From the NCBI GenBank assembly GCA_018340805.1, contig JACMZG010001908.1, positions 34,288,294-34,352,293 of the forward strand: a stretch of 64,000 nt of DNA, given 5' to 3'. The notes under the pieces are model-generated. The model saw only the letters and a program-made list of their open reading frames with translations. It searched no databases and had not been told where the DNA came from. This stretch comes from Microvelia longipes. Taxonomy: Eukaryota > Arthropoda > Insecta > Hemiptera > Veliidae. This document shows, in pieces, positions 10,501-20,040 of this stretch. The position numbers and the translations under genes are program-made. Positions within the stretch are counted from its first letter, which is position 1. Each line of letters begins with the position of its first letter.

Positions 10501-13332
10501 AAACAGTACTATAACACAGGTAACAGTATTTCACAAACAGGCCGTAATACGGTTTTTTCCTCACTGAAAATAAGGGCGGAAAGTTAATTTTTCTCCCTCC
10601 TGGAGGAAAACTTATATAACTAACTTTTTTCAGATTTAAAAATATAAGTGATGTAAAAAGCAAATCCCTTGGTAACAAGTGTTCCATTGTTAGCATTTGA
10701 TATAAATTTGTTTTTGTTCTCTTTTATTAGTCTATGTATTACTTTCAAAAAAGAGTTGTCCAACCCATGGAGTGTCAAACGTTAATACCAAGGATGTCAT
10801 GTTATTTTTATGTTGTTTTAAAATTATAAAATTTTTAATCTAATCTATCATCAATTGAAATAAGATCAATAGTTTACAGCTATCTTTGAGGTTGTAAAAT
10901 AATCATTTCTTGTTGTCAGCTATTCAATATTTTAGTTCATATTGAATTAAAATTGAATTGAACTCTGGTTTTATTATTCCACCTTCAGGGGTAGAGGGGT
11001 CATTACTAAAGTGATACCAAGCAAGACAGCTCTGTGTGTCATCCCTTCACCCTATAAGTATTACTTTAAGTCACTCAGCCATTTTAGTAACTGTCTCAGA
11101 ACATTTTAATAATTGGTATTAACTGATATTTCACTAACATTTAGGTGATGGCTCTTAGATCTATAATCTACCTACATGTTTTGGTTAGAGCATATAGACA
11201 TTTAAGATTGGCTGTGCTTTTATTTTATTTAATTTAATGACTGAACATATTGAACCAAACTTTTCTATCAAACACTTAGGTTGATTTAGTAAAATTTTAA
11301 ATTATAAGAGTCACGTTTTAATCTAACTAAAACTCTTATGGTGAATTCCCTGTTATTTTGAAGTAAGTCTGTTGCAATGTATTTTTTTTTATTTTAAGGC
11401 TTATTATGGAGGAGAAGCTAGGTGTGAAGCAGAGGCTAGAAGTGAGTTTGATGAGAGTGAGCTTGTGTGCGGTGCCTGCAGTGATGTGTCTCGGGCCCAG
11501 ATGTGCCCCAAACACGGGGCTGATTTCCTAGAGTATAAGTGTAGATATTGTTGCTCAGTAGCTGTTTTCTTCTGTTTCGGCACAACACATTTCTGTAACC
11601 CTTGTCATGATGACTTCCAGAGAGTTACGAACATTCCTAAAAATGAACTTCCTTCCTGTCCAGCTGGTAAATATGCTGTTTGTTTTCTTTTGGTAATGGG
11701 ATGGCCAATAGCTTGGTTGGTTAGTGCTTCAGGCCTTTTCAGGGTCACCGGACTCTAGGTAGCCGGTTGCCCAGGTTGAAATCTCAAGTCAGGCCACTTG
11801 GTTTGGATGCTTAATAGCAAGCCTAGTTACCTTCTCGCAGAGAGATAAAATTAATTTAAAAAAGTGATCATATAAGTTTAAGTTCATAAGTAAACAAAGT
11901 TATAGTTGAAGCTTCAGTCGAGTCTGTAGTTTAAGTCAGAAGTGTGTAATTTAATATCCAACCTTTCAATTGAACCTTGGTGGGTGTAAGGTGATCATAG
12001 TGATGAGCCAGCAAAGGCACATGGTCCTATCTTGGATTATCTGGGTACTGGCTTTGTTGCACAACTGCATAAAGTGTCCTTACATATATGTCTCAAGTAT
12101 CCTAGAGTCATAGTTGCTAGATGATTGAACATGTGGTTCTGTCTCTCTCGTTACCATTACTATTTTGGTAATAAAAGCCTTGTTTGATAAGGTAATCGTA
12201 TTAAACATTATTTTTCAAAGGAAATTTTCTGAAAAAAAAACTTCGGAGTAATGTTTTCTTTTTTAGACAACTTACTTCTTATTATGAGGTAGGATGTACC
12301 TTCAACATAACACTAGGCCATCATCAGTGCCAGTAAAAATGAGTGAATATTGAAAACATTGCAAAAGTGATCTATTATGGTAGTTTTAGTGTAGTTAATT
12401 ATCATCATATGATAATTTCAATCAGTCTCATGACTCTATTTCAAATGAGTACAAAGAGCCCTCTGAAGATGGCTCTGCATCTTCAGAGGGGTTGTCGTGC
12501 TCATTGAGACTAGAATTTCATCACTGATGTAACTTAATTAGTTGAGAGCTTGAGTGATGCCCCCCTGTTGATAATGGTGTTAAGCCAAAACCAGTCCAGG
12601 GATACTCATATCCAACAGCTAATATTGATGGTAGCTGATTCTTCAATTACTAATATTCCAATAATCTAAACAGTGATTCTTTAAGTGACAATACTGTCCA
12701 TAAAGCATGATATAACAATTTTCTTATCAAATTATTCCTTAAATGAACTTCATTGTGAATAAAAATTAACAAACAAATAATAACAAATCTTATAATAATA
12801 ATAATAATAATAATACTTTATTTATTGAGAGCCTCTTAAAGAAGAGACAACACGTCACATACAACAATTATGAACTAAAACGAATAGAATAAATGACATG
12901 TAAACTTTAGCAACAAGTGAAAAAAAACATATAAAATAAAAACTTAATACTAGAACTCTATTAAAACTTAATACTAAATAATACTAGAAACAGACATAAA
13001 ATCATTTATAGAATAATAAGGAAGCATATAAATGGAAATAACATGTCTTTATTTTGATTTTCTTCATGTTTCATTTATAAAAAGTATAATTATTTCTTTC
13101 CCTATTTTTTTTTGTAAATTTAATCATGTTAATGTAATGCAATAATTCATTTGAAGCTTATTCTAGCATATTTTACTGTCTATTACCTTAGAAGTCTAAT
13201 ATTTAATCTTTATCAGGTCCGAAAGCAAAACAGCTTGAAGGTGATGAGTGTCCACTTCATGTGAAACATCCTCAGACAGGAGAGGAATTTGCTCTTGGCT
13301 GTGGAGTTTGTAGAAATGCTCATACGTTTTAG
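1392..13332 (+). CDS. hiw: highwire / MYCBP2 (PHR) E3 ubiquitin ligase, C-terminal nine exons
   Basis: This is the 3' end of the giant PHR-family RCR-type E3 ligase. The family restrains synapse growth and controls axon degeneration, acting on targets such as DLK/Wallenda and Nmnat. Nine exons join in frame: 1392-1540, 3164-3391, 4074-4202, 5310-5564, 6795-6980, 8546-8653, 9276-9455, 11399-11666 and 13217-13332. They give 538 residues plus a stop, and the first exon is entered two bases into a codon. In order they carry a B-box-like zinc module ([20 protein letters not shown]), a RING finger split over two exons, and the tandem-cysteine domain. That domain keeps both cysteines equivalent to human Cys4520 (GGEARCEAE) and Cys4572 (FFCFGTTHF). 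The protein ends [10 protein letters not shown], as in vertebrates. Every zinc ligand I could check is present and there is no frameshift, so the gene looks functional. The start lies upstream of the window. Confidence 0.96.
2041..2835 (+). repeat. 59-bp minisatellite, about 13-14 copies, in a highwire intron
   Basis: The unit begins 'gttctctttgtggcagtaca' and continues through 'cctttaagtaaaccatt' and 'tttatgctgagatgttttt'. Starts at 2186 and 2245 give the 59-bp period. Most copies differ by a few bases and the first few contain deletions. Each unit has a T-rich tract followed by GGCAG, then GTAAAC 11 bases later. Confidence 0.95.
3164..3391 (+). CDS. hiw: highwire exon ([15 protein letters not shown])
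   Basis: The exon encodes 76 residues between 'ttgttgtag' and 'gtaata'. The blocks [17 protein letters not shown] and RLSSGQW are almost unchanged from the vertebrate protein. It ends in a proline run just before the zinc module of the next exon. Confidence 0.95.
4074..4202 (+). CDS. hiw: highwire exon, B-box-like zinc module
   Basis: Forty-three residues, [10 protein letters not shown] to RMHVRQ, lie between 'tattccag' and 'gtaatt'. The ligand pattern C..H..C-x2-C..C-x2-C..H-x-H matches the module seen in MYCBP2. Confidence 0.96.
4481..4571. repeat. (TA)n microsatellite
   Basis: About 90 bp of nearly pure TA with one phase slip. It is preceded by an 11-base G run (4431-4441). Confidence 0.95.
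4572..4770 (+). repeat. microsatellite-associated repeat, copy 1
   Basis: It follows the (TA)n tract and matches 60210-60470. Shared blocks are 'tatgtatgta', 'aaccctattgtt', 'atgaaata.gtgtgac' and 'aaaatcacaa.tctttaa/gta'. The second copy also follows a TA/TG tract, so the tract seems to be part of the mobile unit or its target. Confidence 0.6.
5310..5564 (+). CDS. hiw: highwire exon ([16 protein letters not shown])
   Basis: Eighty-five residues. The blocks [20 protein letters not shown] and LKALVEFRE are strongly conserved. The middle ([16 protein letters not shown]) is a variable linker before the zinc-binding CRFCG motif. Confidence 0.96.
5565..6794 (+). other. highwire intron, nothing recognised
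   Basis: AT-rich sequence without an exon, tandem array or clear terminal inverted repeats. Confidence 0.6.
6795..6980 (+). CDS. hiw: highwire exon, first half of RING finger
   Basis: Sixty-two residues, EHGANACSK to ASAPALQ. It contains [15 protein letters not shown] and DDMCMICF. The MCMIC pair supplies the first RING ligands, and the rest of the RING is in the next exon. Introns are phase 0 at both ends. Confidence 0.96.
8150..8290 (+). repeat. fragment of the GC-rich-arm (5S foldback) family
   Basis: It shares 'ggcagtatgcca.ttttata', 'aatatgacaaactgata' and 'gga(g)cggcc.agaggc' with 60570-60680. The same arm occurs reversed at 55980-56100. No 5S-like part is present here. Confidence 0.6.
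8340..8525 (+). repeat. interspersed repeat next to exon, copy 1
   Basis: It matches 27600-27790 through 'ctctgttg.ggt', 'cacctaagcccaaccaa' / 'accttaagtccaaccaa' and 'agattctcag.t.aa.t.aaaa'. This copy ends about 20 bp before a highwire exon. Confidence 0.55.
8546..8653 (+). CDS. hiw: highwire exon, second half of RING finger
   Basis: Thirty-six residues, [12 protein letters not shown] to CPICK. It completes the RING with CGHVFHLHC and CPIC. The block [10 protein letters not shown] is almost identical to the human one. Confidence 0.97.
8654..9275 (+). other. highwire intron, nothing recognised
   Basis: Only AT-rich sequence between two well-supported exons. Confidence 0.6.
9276..9455 (+). 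CDS. hiw: highwire exon ([16 protein letters not shown])
   Basis: Sixty residues linking RING and tandem-cysteine domains. [18 protein letters not shown] and [11 protein letters not shown] are nearly invariant in the family. The reading frame stays open past the donor, but that tail is intronic transposon sequence. Confidence 0.96.
9496..9676. mobile_element. 181-bp MITE with ~37-bp terminal inverted repeats
   Basis: The left end reads 'gtaccatgggaggaaacagt' and continues to 'tacacccc'. The right end, reverse-complemented, reads 'gtaccatgggagaaaacagt' then 'ctttacacccc'. No target duplication was settled. It lies in a highwire intron just after an exon. Confidence 0.85.
9677..11398 (+). other. 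highwire intron, nothing recognised
   Basis: AT-rich sequence with short direct-repeat-like stretches only. No exon or terminal inverted repeats found. Confidence 0.55.
11399..11666 (+). CDS. hiw: highwire exon, tandem-cysteine catalytic domain
   Basis: Eighty-nine codons plus one base, from [12 protein letters not shown] to ELPSCPAG. It carries both relay cysteines of the RCR mechanism, in GGEARC and FFCFGTTHF, plus the zinc pattern CGACSDV, MCPKHG, CRYCC and CNPCHDD. The loop after the first cysteine (ARSEFDESE) differs most from vertebrates. Confidence 0.97.
11690..12190 (+). repeat. probable tRNA-derived SINE
   Basis: 'tagcttggttggttagtgct' (11709-11728) resembles a Pol III A box, and 'ggttgaaatctc' (11776-11787) a B box, spaced as in a tRNA head. 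The body runs towards 'aataaaagccttgttt'. No target duplication was confirmed, and a Pol III origin is inferred from the boxes alone. Confidence 0.5.
12459..12490. repeat. perfect 13-bp-arm hairpin
   Basis: 'ccctctgaagatg' and its exact complement flank a 6-base loop. Looser flanking complementarity suggests the centre of a decayed foldback element. Confidence 0.7.
12785..12830. repeat. (AAT)n microsatellite, possible LINE 3' end
   Basis: An ATA/ATAA run is followed by 'ctttatttattgagag'. The pattern is common at reverse-oriented non-LTR retrotransposon 3' ends. No coding remnant is visible, so the LINE reading is weak. Confidence 0.4.
13217..13332 (+). CDS. hiw: highwire last coding exon
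   Basis: It completes the split glycine codon and encodes [15 protein letters not shown] through [10 protein letters not shown] and RNAHTF, then TAG. The C-terminus is essentially identical to vertebrate MYCBP2, so this is the true end. Confidence 0.97.
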
Positions 13333-13545
13333 TTATCATTTCTCTTTACTTGTTAAATGGTTTAGTCATTCCAAGGGATTCTAGTCATTTTTATTAATAC
13401 ACTAATTAATTGAGTAAATCAGTTCCAAAATACAATTTTAAATAATTTTAGTTGGCATAAGGATTTTTTATGCTTCTCTTACTAGTGTTTCTTGTTATTT
13501 GGTTATTTTCTTTAGCCCTATTAATATTAAGCTCAAAGAGAGCGC

Positions 13546-13551
13546 AATAAA
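13546..13551 (+). promoter_or_regulatory. hiw: candidate polyadenylation signal, highwire
   Basis: AATAAA lies about 214 bp after the stop. It is the first good match downstream. Confidence 0.5.
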
Positions 13552-13984
13552 ACAAAAAAATTGCTAAAACATTCTATGATAATAATTAAGGTTTATATGT
13601 AATATACAATGTACCTTGTTCATAATTTCTAGTAATTTTTAGTAAAGTCATTCTTCTTGTAAAAGGACACTTGAAAAATTTAATCAAAAAGGTTTTACTA
13701 AGTTAACCAACAAAATCTAAAGTTAAATTACTACCATAATTAAACATTATGAAGTGTTGCAAATAAAAATGTGTGCTCTGAATTCATTTACAGTAGGTAT
13801 TTCTGAATTCACAAACATAGAAATAGTACGAGAGGTCCTATTTTTGAATTTTGAAAATGTAACCCAAATACCTTTAATAATTAATATAATCAAATTAACA
13901 GTACAAGAATATAGTTTATTTAAGTAGAATGTTTATACTGCAAAATAAATAATGAGTAAGAAGCTGACAAATGATTTATTTCAT

Positions 13985-14115
13985 CCTTTGAACACACTTC
14001 AGGAGGAGGTTGAACAGAGCCTTGGAAAGATGTTTCAAGCCTACCAATATATTGAGATAGGGTATACCCTCCCTATGTTTACAAAGATGTGTGACTATCT
14101 TCAATTCAGATTATT
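13985..14115 (-). repeat. fragment of the hAT-like MITE
   Basis: It shares 'ttcaagcctaccaatatatt' (14035-14054) and 'gagatagggtata' (14054-14066) with the right end of the element at 14698-14984. It lacks a recognisable other end. Confidence 0.55.
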
Positions 14116-14697
14116 GAATTTCGGAACTGATTTACTCATTATTAAGCATTCCATTTTTCTATTTTATTAAACTAACCGCACTGTTAAAATTTTCCATATG
14201 GTCAAATAAACTTACATGGAACCTATCTTGCTTTCCATTTAATTAGAATATTTTTTTACATGTCATTATATGATGAATATCATCATGTCAATGTATCATC
14301 TGTGCTATTTTTCAACTTTTTTCAAAAATTAAATTTATTTTAAAATGTAAAATCTAAACAAGATTTTGCATTTTGAAGATGTCACAATATGAATGCCTTT
14401 ATATTAGCATCTTATAATTGTCAAGCCCCCTCCCAAAAAAGGGGTGTAGCAATTTTCAATTATTTCCTGTAGTAATAAATGTGTAAATTCACCCTTTTAT
14501 TGTTTATTTATTGAGATGAGTATCCTTTCAGTAAAGAATATTAATCTTAATAATAAAGTATAAGGGGGAAATGTCCCCTATTTATACTAAGAGAAAGTAA
14601 GTGCATTTGTGGTATTTTTTGCAATATTTTTCTGGTATGTTTTCATTTGCCTTTAATTTCATCAAACCTTGTTACATTCCTTAGAATTATATAGTTA

Positions 14698-14984
14698 CAT
14701 TGAGATATTATTACTAGAGTGGGCCCTAAAGGTTAAATTGTGAAACATCGAAAAAGTAACTTAATCACCTTCGATTATAAATGTAATCAAGTAATCAGTA
14801 CAAATTTACAATAACTTATATAGGAGAATGTTAAAATGCACATCAAAACACAAACAATGTGCGTGAAGCCAAAATCGATTGATTTATTATAACCTTAACT
14901 CACTCTTGTAGGAGGTTTCATTGATGTTTCAGGCCTCTCAATGTATTGAGTTAGGCTATGCCTCTTCTAGTATATATCTCTGTG
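14698..14984 (+). mobile_element. hAT-like MITE, copy 1
   Basis: The left end is 'cattgagatattattactag'. The right end, reverse-complemented, is 'cacagagatatatactag'. Flanks 'atagttac' and 'attgttac' resemble an 8-bp target duplication with one mismatch, overlapping the end by one base. Interior sequence matches 28679-28982 and 38563-38857. Confidence 0.8.
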
Positions 14985-15659
14985 ATTGTTACATTTTTTG
15001 ACTACTAAGTTGACCTTTAGTTTTGGTATGGTTTTTCTGATGTGAACTAACTAATTTAAGGGCTGTTTCTATACCAAAAAATCGTTAATTTCATGTTTAC
15101 TGGTGTGCTTTTTAGAGAAATCACACATTTAATAGCTAGTTTAAACATTTGAGAAATAACTTTTAATACTTGAAAGTTAAATACTTTACCTTTTGAAATT
15201 CTATGTTAAGTACATGAAAGAGAAAAATACTAGAAACAGGCCTTTGTGGTAAATCATTTTGGGTTTTTGTGTAAAATGTCACTCTTATGCTTTGGTATCT
15301 ATTTTTTCTCTTTTTGGTTAAAATTACTAATATTTATGGTTTTATTATATTTATTAATGTTTACTTAATTATAAATATTAATGCTAATAAAAATATCTAA
15401 ATATATATGGTATTAAAAATATTTTTATTCTGCTTTTTCTTTATTTTTAATGTTTTCTGGTGAGGTGTTCATTTAGCTGTTGTGTATATAATTTTACACT
15501 TGATATTAAACCATACCATCAATCTTTAATCTGTATCATCGCATATTATTTTAATTTATCCTACTTTAACACTAAAAACATTCATAAACTCTCAAGAGGT
15601 CATCCTCAGTGACTACAAACAAGTACAAAAATATATAAAAAATCAAGAAACTAAGGCCC

Positions 15660-15830
15660 TTTTTCAAAGAGAATGAAGGCTATAAAAGATTGGTCCTAAG
15701 CTCCTCTCCCTTGCCTTCAAGCTCATCCCATGAGAATGAGGAGGCCTTTTCACTCTTTTTATCTAGGCCTTTCTATATTAATCCTTTTACCTAGGCTTTT
15801 CTGTACTACTCTTTCTAACTAGGCTTTTTA
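15660..15830. repeat. short degenerate tandem repeat
   Basis: About 30-bp units around 'ctaggc(c)tttct.ta.ta.t' recur at least three times immediately left of the MITE at 15831. Confidence 0.45.
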
Positions 15831-16300
15831 GTCTGGTACCCCACAGCTTATTTTCTACCTCATAAAAGGTATGAAATTGGTCTGTGGGATATTGTAGGGT
15901 GTAGTTAGTACATTGTAAAAAGCCTTGGTCTGTTGCCCAATGTGGGGCCGTTTAGCAGCAGTCACACCTCAAAAACTCAGCAGTCTTTTTTATAAGGTAA
16001 TTTTTTGTATTTTTTTTTACAAATTTCAGGCCCAGTCTGTTTTAAAAATGACCTCATAGATCGCGACAGACCTTGATGATTTGAGTTTGTTTCAACAATG
16101 CCCAGTGTAAAAATATGAAGGTCTTTTTTAAGAGGTTTAAGAGGTAATTTTTGGATTTTTTTTGAGGTGCTAATGCTGCTAAATGGCCCCACATGCAGCG
16201 ACAGACCAAGGTTTTATACAATGTACTAACTACCCCCTACAATATCTCACAGACCAATTTCATACCTTTTATGAGGTAGAAAAGCTGTGGGTTCCTGGAC
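15831..16300. mobile_element. 470-bp MITE with ~130-bp inverted repeats and TA duplication
   Basis: The arms match over a long stretch, including 'aaaggtatgaaattggtctg' and 'gtagttagtacattgta'. The ends are GTCTGG and CCTGGAC, bordered by TA on both sides. The TA duplication suggests Tc1/mariner-type mobilisation. No transposase ORF is present. Confidence 0.85.
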
Positions 16301-17369
16301 TATTTCTTTTATATGTTGTTGACTTTACTAATAAATATTTATATTAATTTATTTTGTTTAGTTCTATAGTTAAAGTCACATTGCTTGCATAACAGAAAGG
16401 GGAGTTAAATCTTGGCATAATTTTTTTGTGTTTATATTTTACTCTGATATTAACAAATTTACTAGTCTATGGTTTAGTTTAAAAATCTTGACAGGTCAGT
16501 TTAGACACCACTGATTCTTAAGAAAAAAATCCCTGCAAGAAGGGAGCGGGAAAAAACTATGTAAACAAATCTGGTTATTTTACCCGTATTTTCTTGGCAA
16601 TGTTTCTTTACATTTCTTTTGTGTAGTTTTATTTTAAAATATCATTTTAAGATTAATTTGAAAGTAGTTTTCAAAACGATGTAATCAAAAGAAGAACCAC
16701 AAAAGTGAATGATTGCCGGGAAGAAGGTTTTTTCCCCTACAGCGGTTATTGTGGTAGGGATTTTTTTTTCTTTTTAAGTGAGAGGTTGGCAGCAGCTTCT
16801 CTGATTAGTCAATCCCCAAAATAATTATGACCTTGGGAATTTTTAAACTAAACGATAGACTGTAGGGAAGTTCACTTTTATAAATAAGTAGCAAAGAAAA
16901 TAACTCAATTATACTCGAAAAACTGCATAGATTCTTAATTTATGGTATTAATACTTCAGAATTGGAGTAATACTTTCTGGCATCCCTAAATTCACTATTA
17001 AATAATTGGACAAAAACAGTTTTTTAAAACTATAATTTATTCACAACATAATAAAACTAAAAAAAACAATAACATATTTTAATTAAAAAAATTAGCAGTA
17101 AGGAGGGGAAATTATTTATCTATTAAAATATTCTAGTACACAGGTTATAAGGATTTCTTAAAAAATGAAAACTTCTTAGCAGATAAATTTAACAAAAAGT
17201 TAAATTTTTTCATCTTACCTTTAATAAAAAATATATTATAGATACAAAAAATTAAATTTAAATACAATCATGTCAAAAAATAAAAGAGATCATAAAAACA
17301 TACAAAAATATTTATAAGGATTATTGAACTAAGAATAAATAGAGATAATTTATTTGTTTTTTCCCTTCT

Positions 17370-18010
17370 TATTCACGACTCCATGTTCTGTGGCAGCACA
17401 AACATTGCTGAATAGATATTGATAACAAAAGAGTGATCAACGTTATAATTTGTATAAGATTTTCTTTGTTTTTCTTATTTCTGACAAACGTTTATGTCAA
17501 ATAAACTGATAACAAGAAAAAAAATCACAATATTGTGTTTTTTAACTCACTAAAATATTTTTTTTTGTAAAATTATTGTTTAAATTGGTTGTTACAAGTA
17601 TTTAAATTAACTGATAAGATGATAGTTTTCAACATTTTTGTGCCGTTTTGAAGTGTTCTTTTGACACCAACAAAATTGTTGTCTTTCATTTTTAGTCATT
17701 CAATATTAGTTTTTAATATTTTTCAATAAATGCAACCAGGTTATCAGTAAATACCTGCTTCAAAAACGAACTAATCTAAGCCTGTTTCTACACTTAAAAT
17801 CCTGGAATTATCGAAGTACTTTTATCCATCAAGTATTGACAATTTTTACTGCATTGATGTTTATACCTATTATACTATTATTTTTAACTCATTAATCATT
17901 AATTAATAACTAAAAGAAGAACTTTGACTGTCTCCTATGCAAATCATATGATAAAACAAAACTTGATCACTCTTATTGGTATTGCTAACCTTCAACTATC
18001 TCTTTAAATT
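17370..18010 (+). repeat. diverged interspersed repeat, copy 2
   Basis: This is the partner of 60-980: same block order, same orientation. It ends just upstream of the orphan exon at 18084. Confidence 0.55.
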
Positions 18011-18083
18011 GTGAATGGAGATTTAAAAAAATACCACAATTATTTAAAAAAATAGTTAATTTTTCTTTATTTATTTATTGTAG

Positions 18084-19093
18084 AGCTTAATTTAACATCA
18101 TTAGCTCCACGCAACTCGTTTAATAATAACAAAGCAAGAAAGAACATAAAGGTAGAGGTTTTTGATCAGGCTTGGGGTGAAAATAAACATTGGCGTTGTA
18201 TTATAAAATTAAATGAAAACAGAATTGAACTGGTATTCAAATAATAATTTTTACTTATTTATGTAAGTTTTAGTGTAATTAAAATTTTCAACAGTGAAAA
18301 AAATAGTTTATACATATAATAATATAAATATAAAGTTTTTTTTTTGTAAGCCATTCTTAAGAATTTTAAAGAGATCTTTCTAGGGTGGGATTTTACAGTA
18401 TAAGAAAAATGTACATTGCAGTAATTTATTCATCAAAATGTTAAAACATTTATTCATCAAATGTTTTAACTGACTATAAGATAACAGGATTTGAACACAT
18501 AAATGTAATTCAACAATACACCTGAAACCTTTTGTGCAATATACTTTTTTCAATGTACTCAATAGCACTACAATATACTTTGTCAATAAATTCTTATTTG
18601 GGTTCCCAGTTAAGTTATTTGAGTTAATACATAGTTAATTTAAATCAGTTCTAAAGTTGAGTTCTTTTTTCATTTTTTATAAATTTTCAAAGGAAAAAAT
18701 AAGGCCATGAGATTGGAGTCAAAGTATTTTAATGACAAGAGTGTAAAAATTGCATTTAAAAATAAACTTGTACAAAGAAAGTGACCAATTTTTCAACCAT
18801 ATTAGCGCTATCATATCACTGAGCTAATAATATATAAACAGTAGTCTTTTTAATCATTAGCATATTTTAAATAGATATGCTATCTTATCAGCTTTTATGG
18901 TGCTTGTTTGTTTAAAGTTATAAACAGCCAAATTTTAAGAACTGACTGGATAAAATATTTTAGACAAATGAAATACATTATTTTCCTTGTCGTCTTTCAT
19001 TATGTATTTTTATAGCTAGATAAAGCAAAAGATAATGATGCTCAAATAGAAAATAAGTTGATTATTAGAAGGATAAAGAAAAAAATCAGTTAA
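18084..19093 (+). CDS. candidate orphan exon pair, unknown product
   Basis: After the acceptor 'ttattgtag', a frame opens from 18084 (phase 2) and reads LNLTSLAPRNSFNNN, then KVEVFDQAWGENKHWRCIIK, then LNENRIEL. It could run to a stop at 18242-18244. Alternatively it splices at a weak donor (GTATTC at 18233) to a phase-0 exon at 19016-19093 after 'tttttatag', reading LDKAKDNDAQIENK to a stop. The frame is compatible and composition looks protein-like (Trp, Cys, charged). I do not recognise the family and no upstream exon was found. It may be the end of an unknown gene, a transposon remnant, or chance. Confidence 0.3.
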
Positions 19094-19506
19094 TTAGCTG
19101 AGCGTATCATGAAACAAAAATATTAAAAAGCTCAATAAGGATTCAAATCTAATAATATTATAGGTAATAAATAAATTGCATCAGTTTTAAAAAAGATAAT
19201 ATTTTCAATAAGATTTTTAGCAATTAAAATTATACACTGAAAGGATAGATTAACTGTTTACTTGAGAAGCATCTTGAAAGGACCGAATTTAATTAAGAAG
19301 TTATGTTAATATTAAAGTATAGTTTTTGAGCAAAGTACAAGAAATGGATAAGTCTTATCCTGATTCATTCGTAAGTTGGATTCTGAGGCTGATTCACCTA
19401 AAACACCTTGCTATGAAACATTGAACCTTTTTGGGGTTTGAACCTGCAATGATCTCACCTAACCTTTTAACATTTCTTCTATAGTGACAAGTGACCTAAT
19501 TACTTC
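18245..19506. other. AT-rich stretch, nothing firm
   Basis: Apart from the possible small exon at 19016-19093, no structure was seen. Confidence 0.5.
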
Positions 19507-19512
19507 TTTATT
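19507..19512 (-). promoter_or_regulatory. candidate polyadenylation signal, NELF-B
   Basis: AATAAA on the minus strand, about 175 bp past the NELF-B stop codon. Confidence 0.45.
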
Positions 19513-19686
19513 TTGACAAACACCAGTTTGCTTAATAAAACCAAACACCAAACAGTATTCCATAAGTTTTTTAGTCTCATGACCATATGATGTATACTTG
19601 AGCTGTCATCTTATTCAATAACTAAAAGAAAATGGATGTGAACAGAACCTTGAACTTAAAAAAATACATTTAACATTTATAACATG

Positions 19687-20040
19687 TTAAAAATGGTCAG
19701 TTTTAATAGGTGCAGGAGTAGGAACACTCATGAGAGGAGATTCTAAATAATCCATATTCTGTTCAGGCAGATCAAAACTCTGTTGTTCTGCTCCTATCTT
19801 ATCTTGTAAAGTTTGATATAATTTATGGACTGTTTCGTTATGTTGTGAAGTGGAGGAAACAACCTTCATGAGCGTGTACAGTCTTGCTTGTGGTAGTTTA
19901 GGCCAGACATACCACAAAAGTTTTAAAACGTGGCGAGTCACATTCTCCCTTGTAATACCAGCATAGAAAAATTCATCAAAGACAACAGTGCAAAAATCTT
20001 CAGTTGCAAATTCATCTGCCATGTGTATTAACTGCGAAAC
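19687..20040 (-). CDS. NELF-B: NELF-B exon 10 (last)
   Basis: It encodes 117 residues from VSQLIHMADEFATEDFC to APIKTDHF and a TAA. The Met in MADEF is internal: human has LALLADEFALEDFC at this place. Confidence 0.96.
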   Translation of the reverse strand, partial: VSQLIHMADEFATEDFCTVVFDEFFYAGITRENVTRHVLKLLWYVWPKLPQARLYTLMKVVSSTSQHNETVHKLYQTLQDKIGAEQQSFDLPEQNMDYLESPLMSVPTPAPIKTDHF

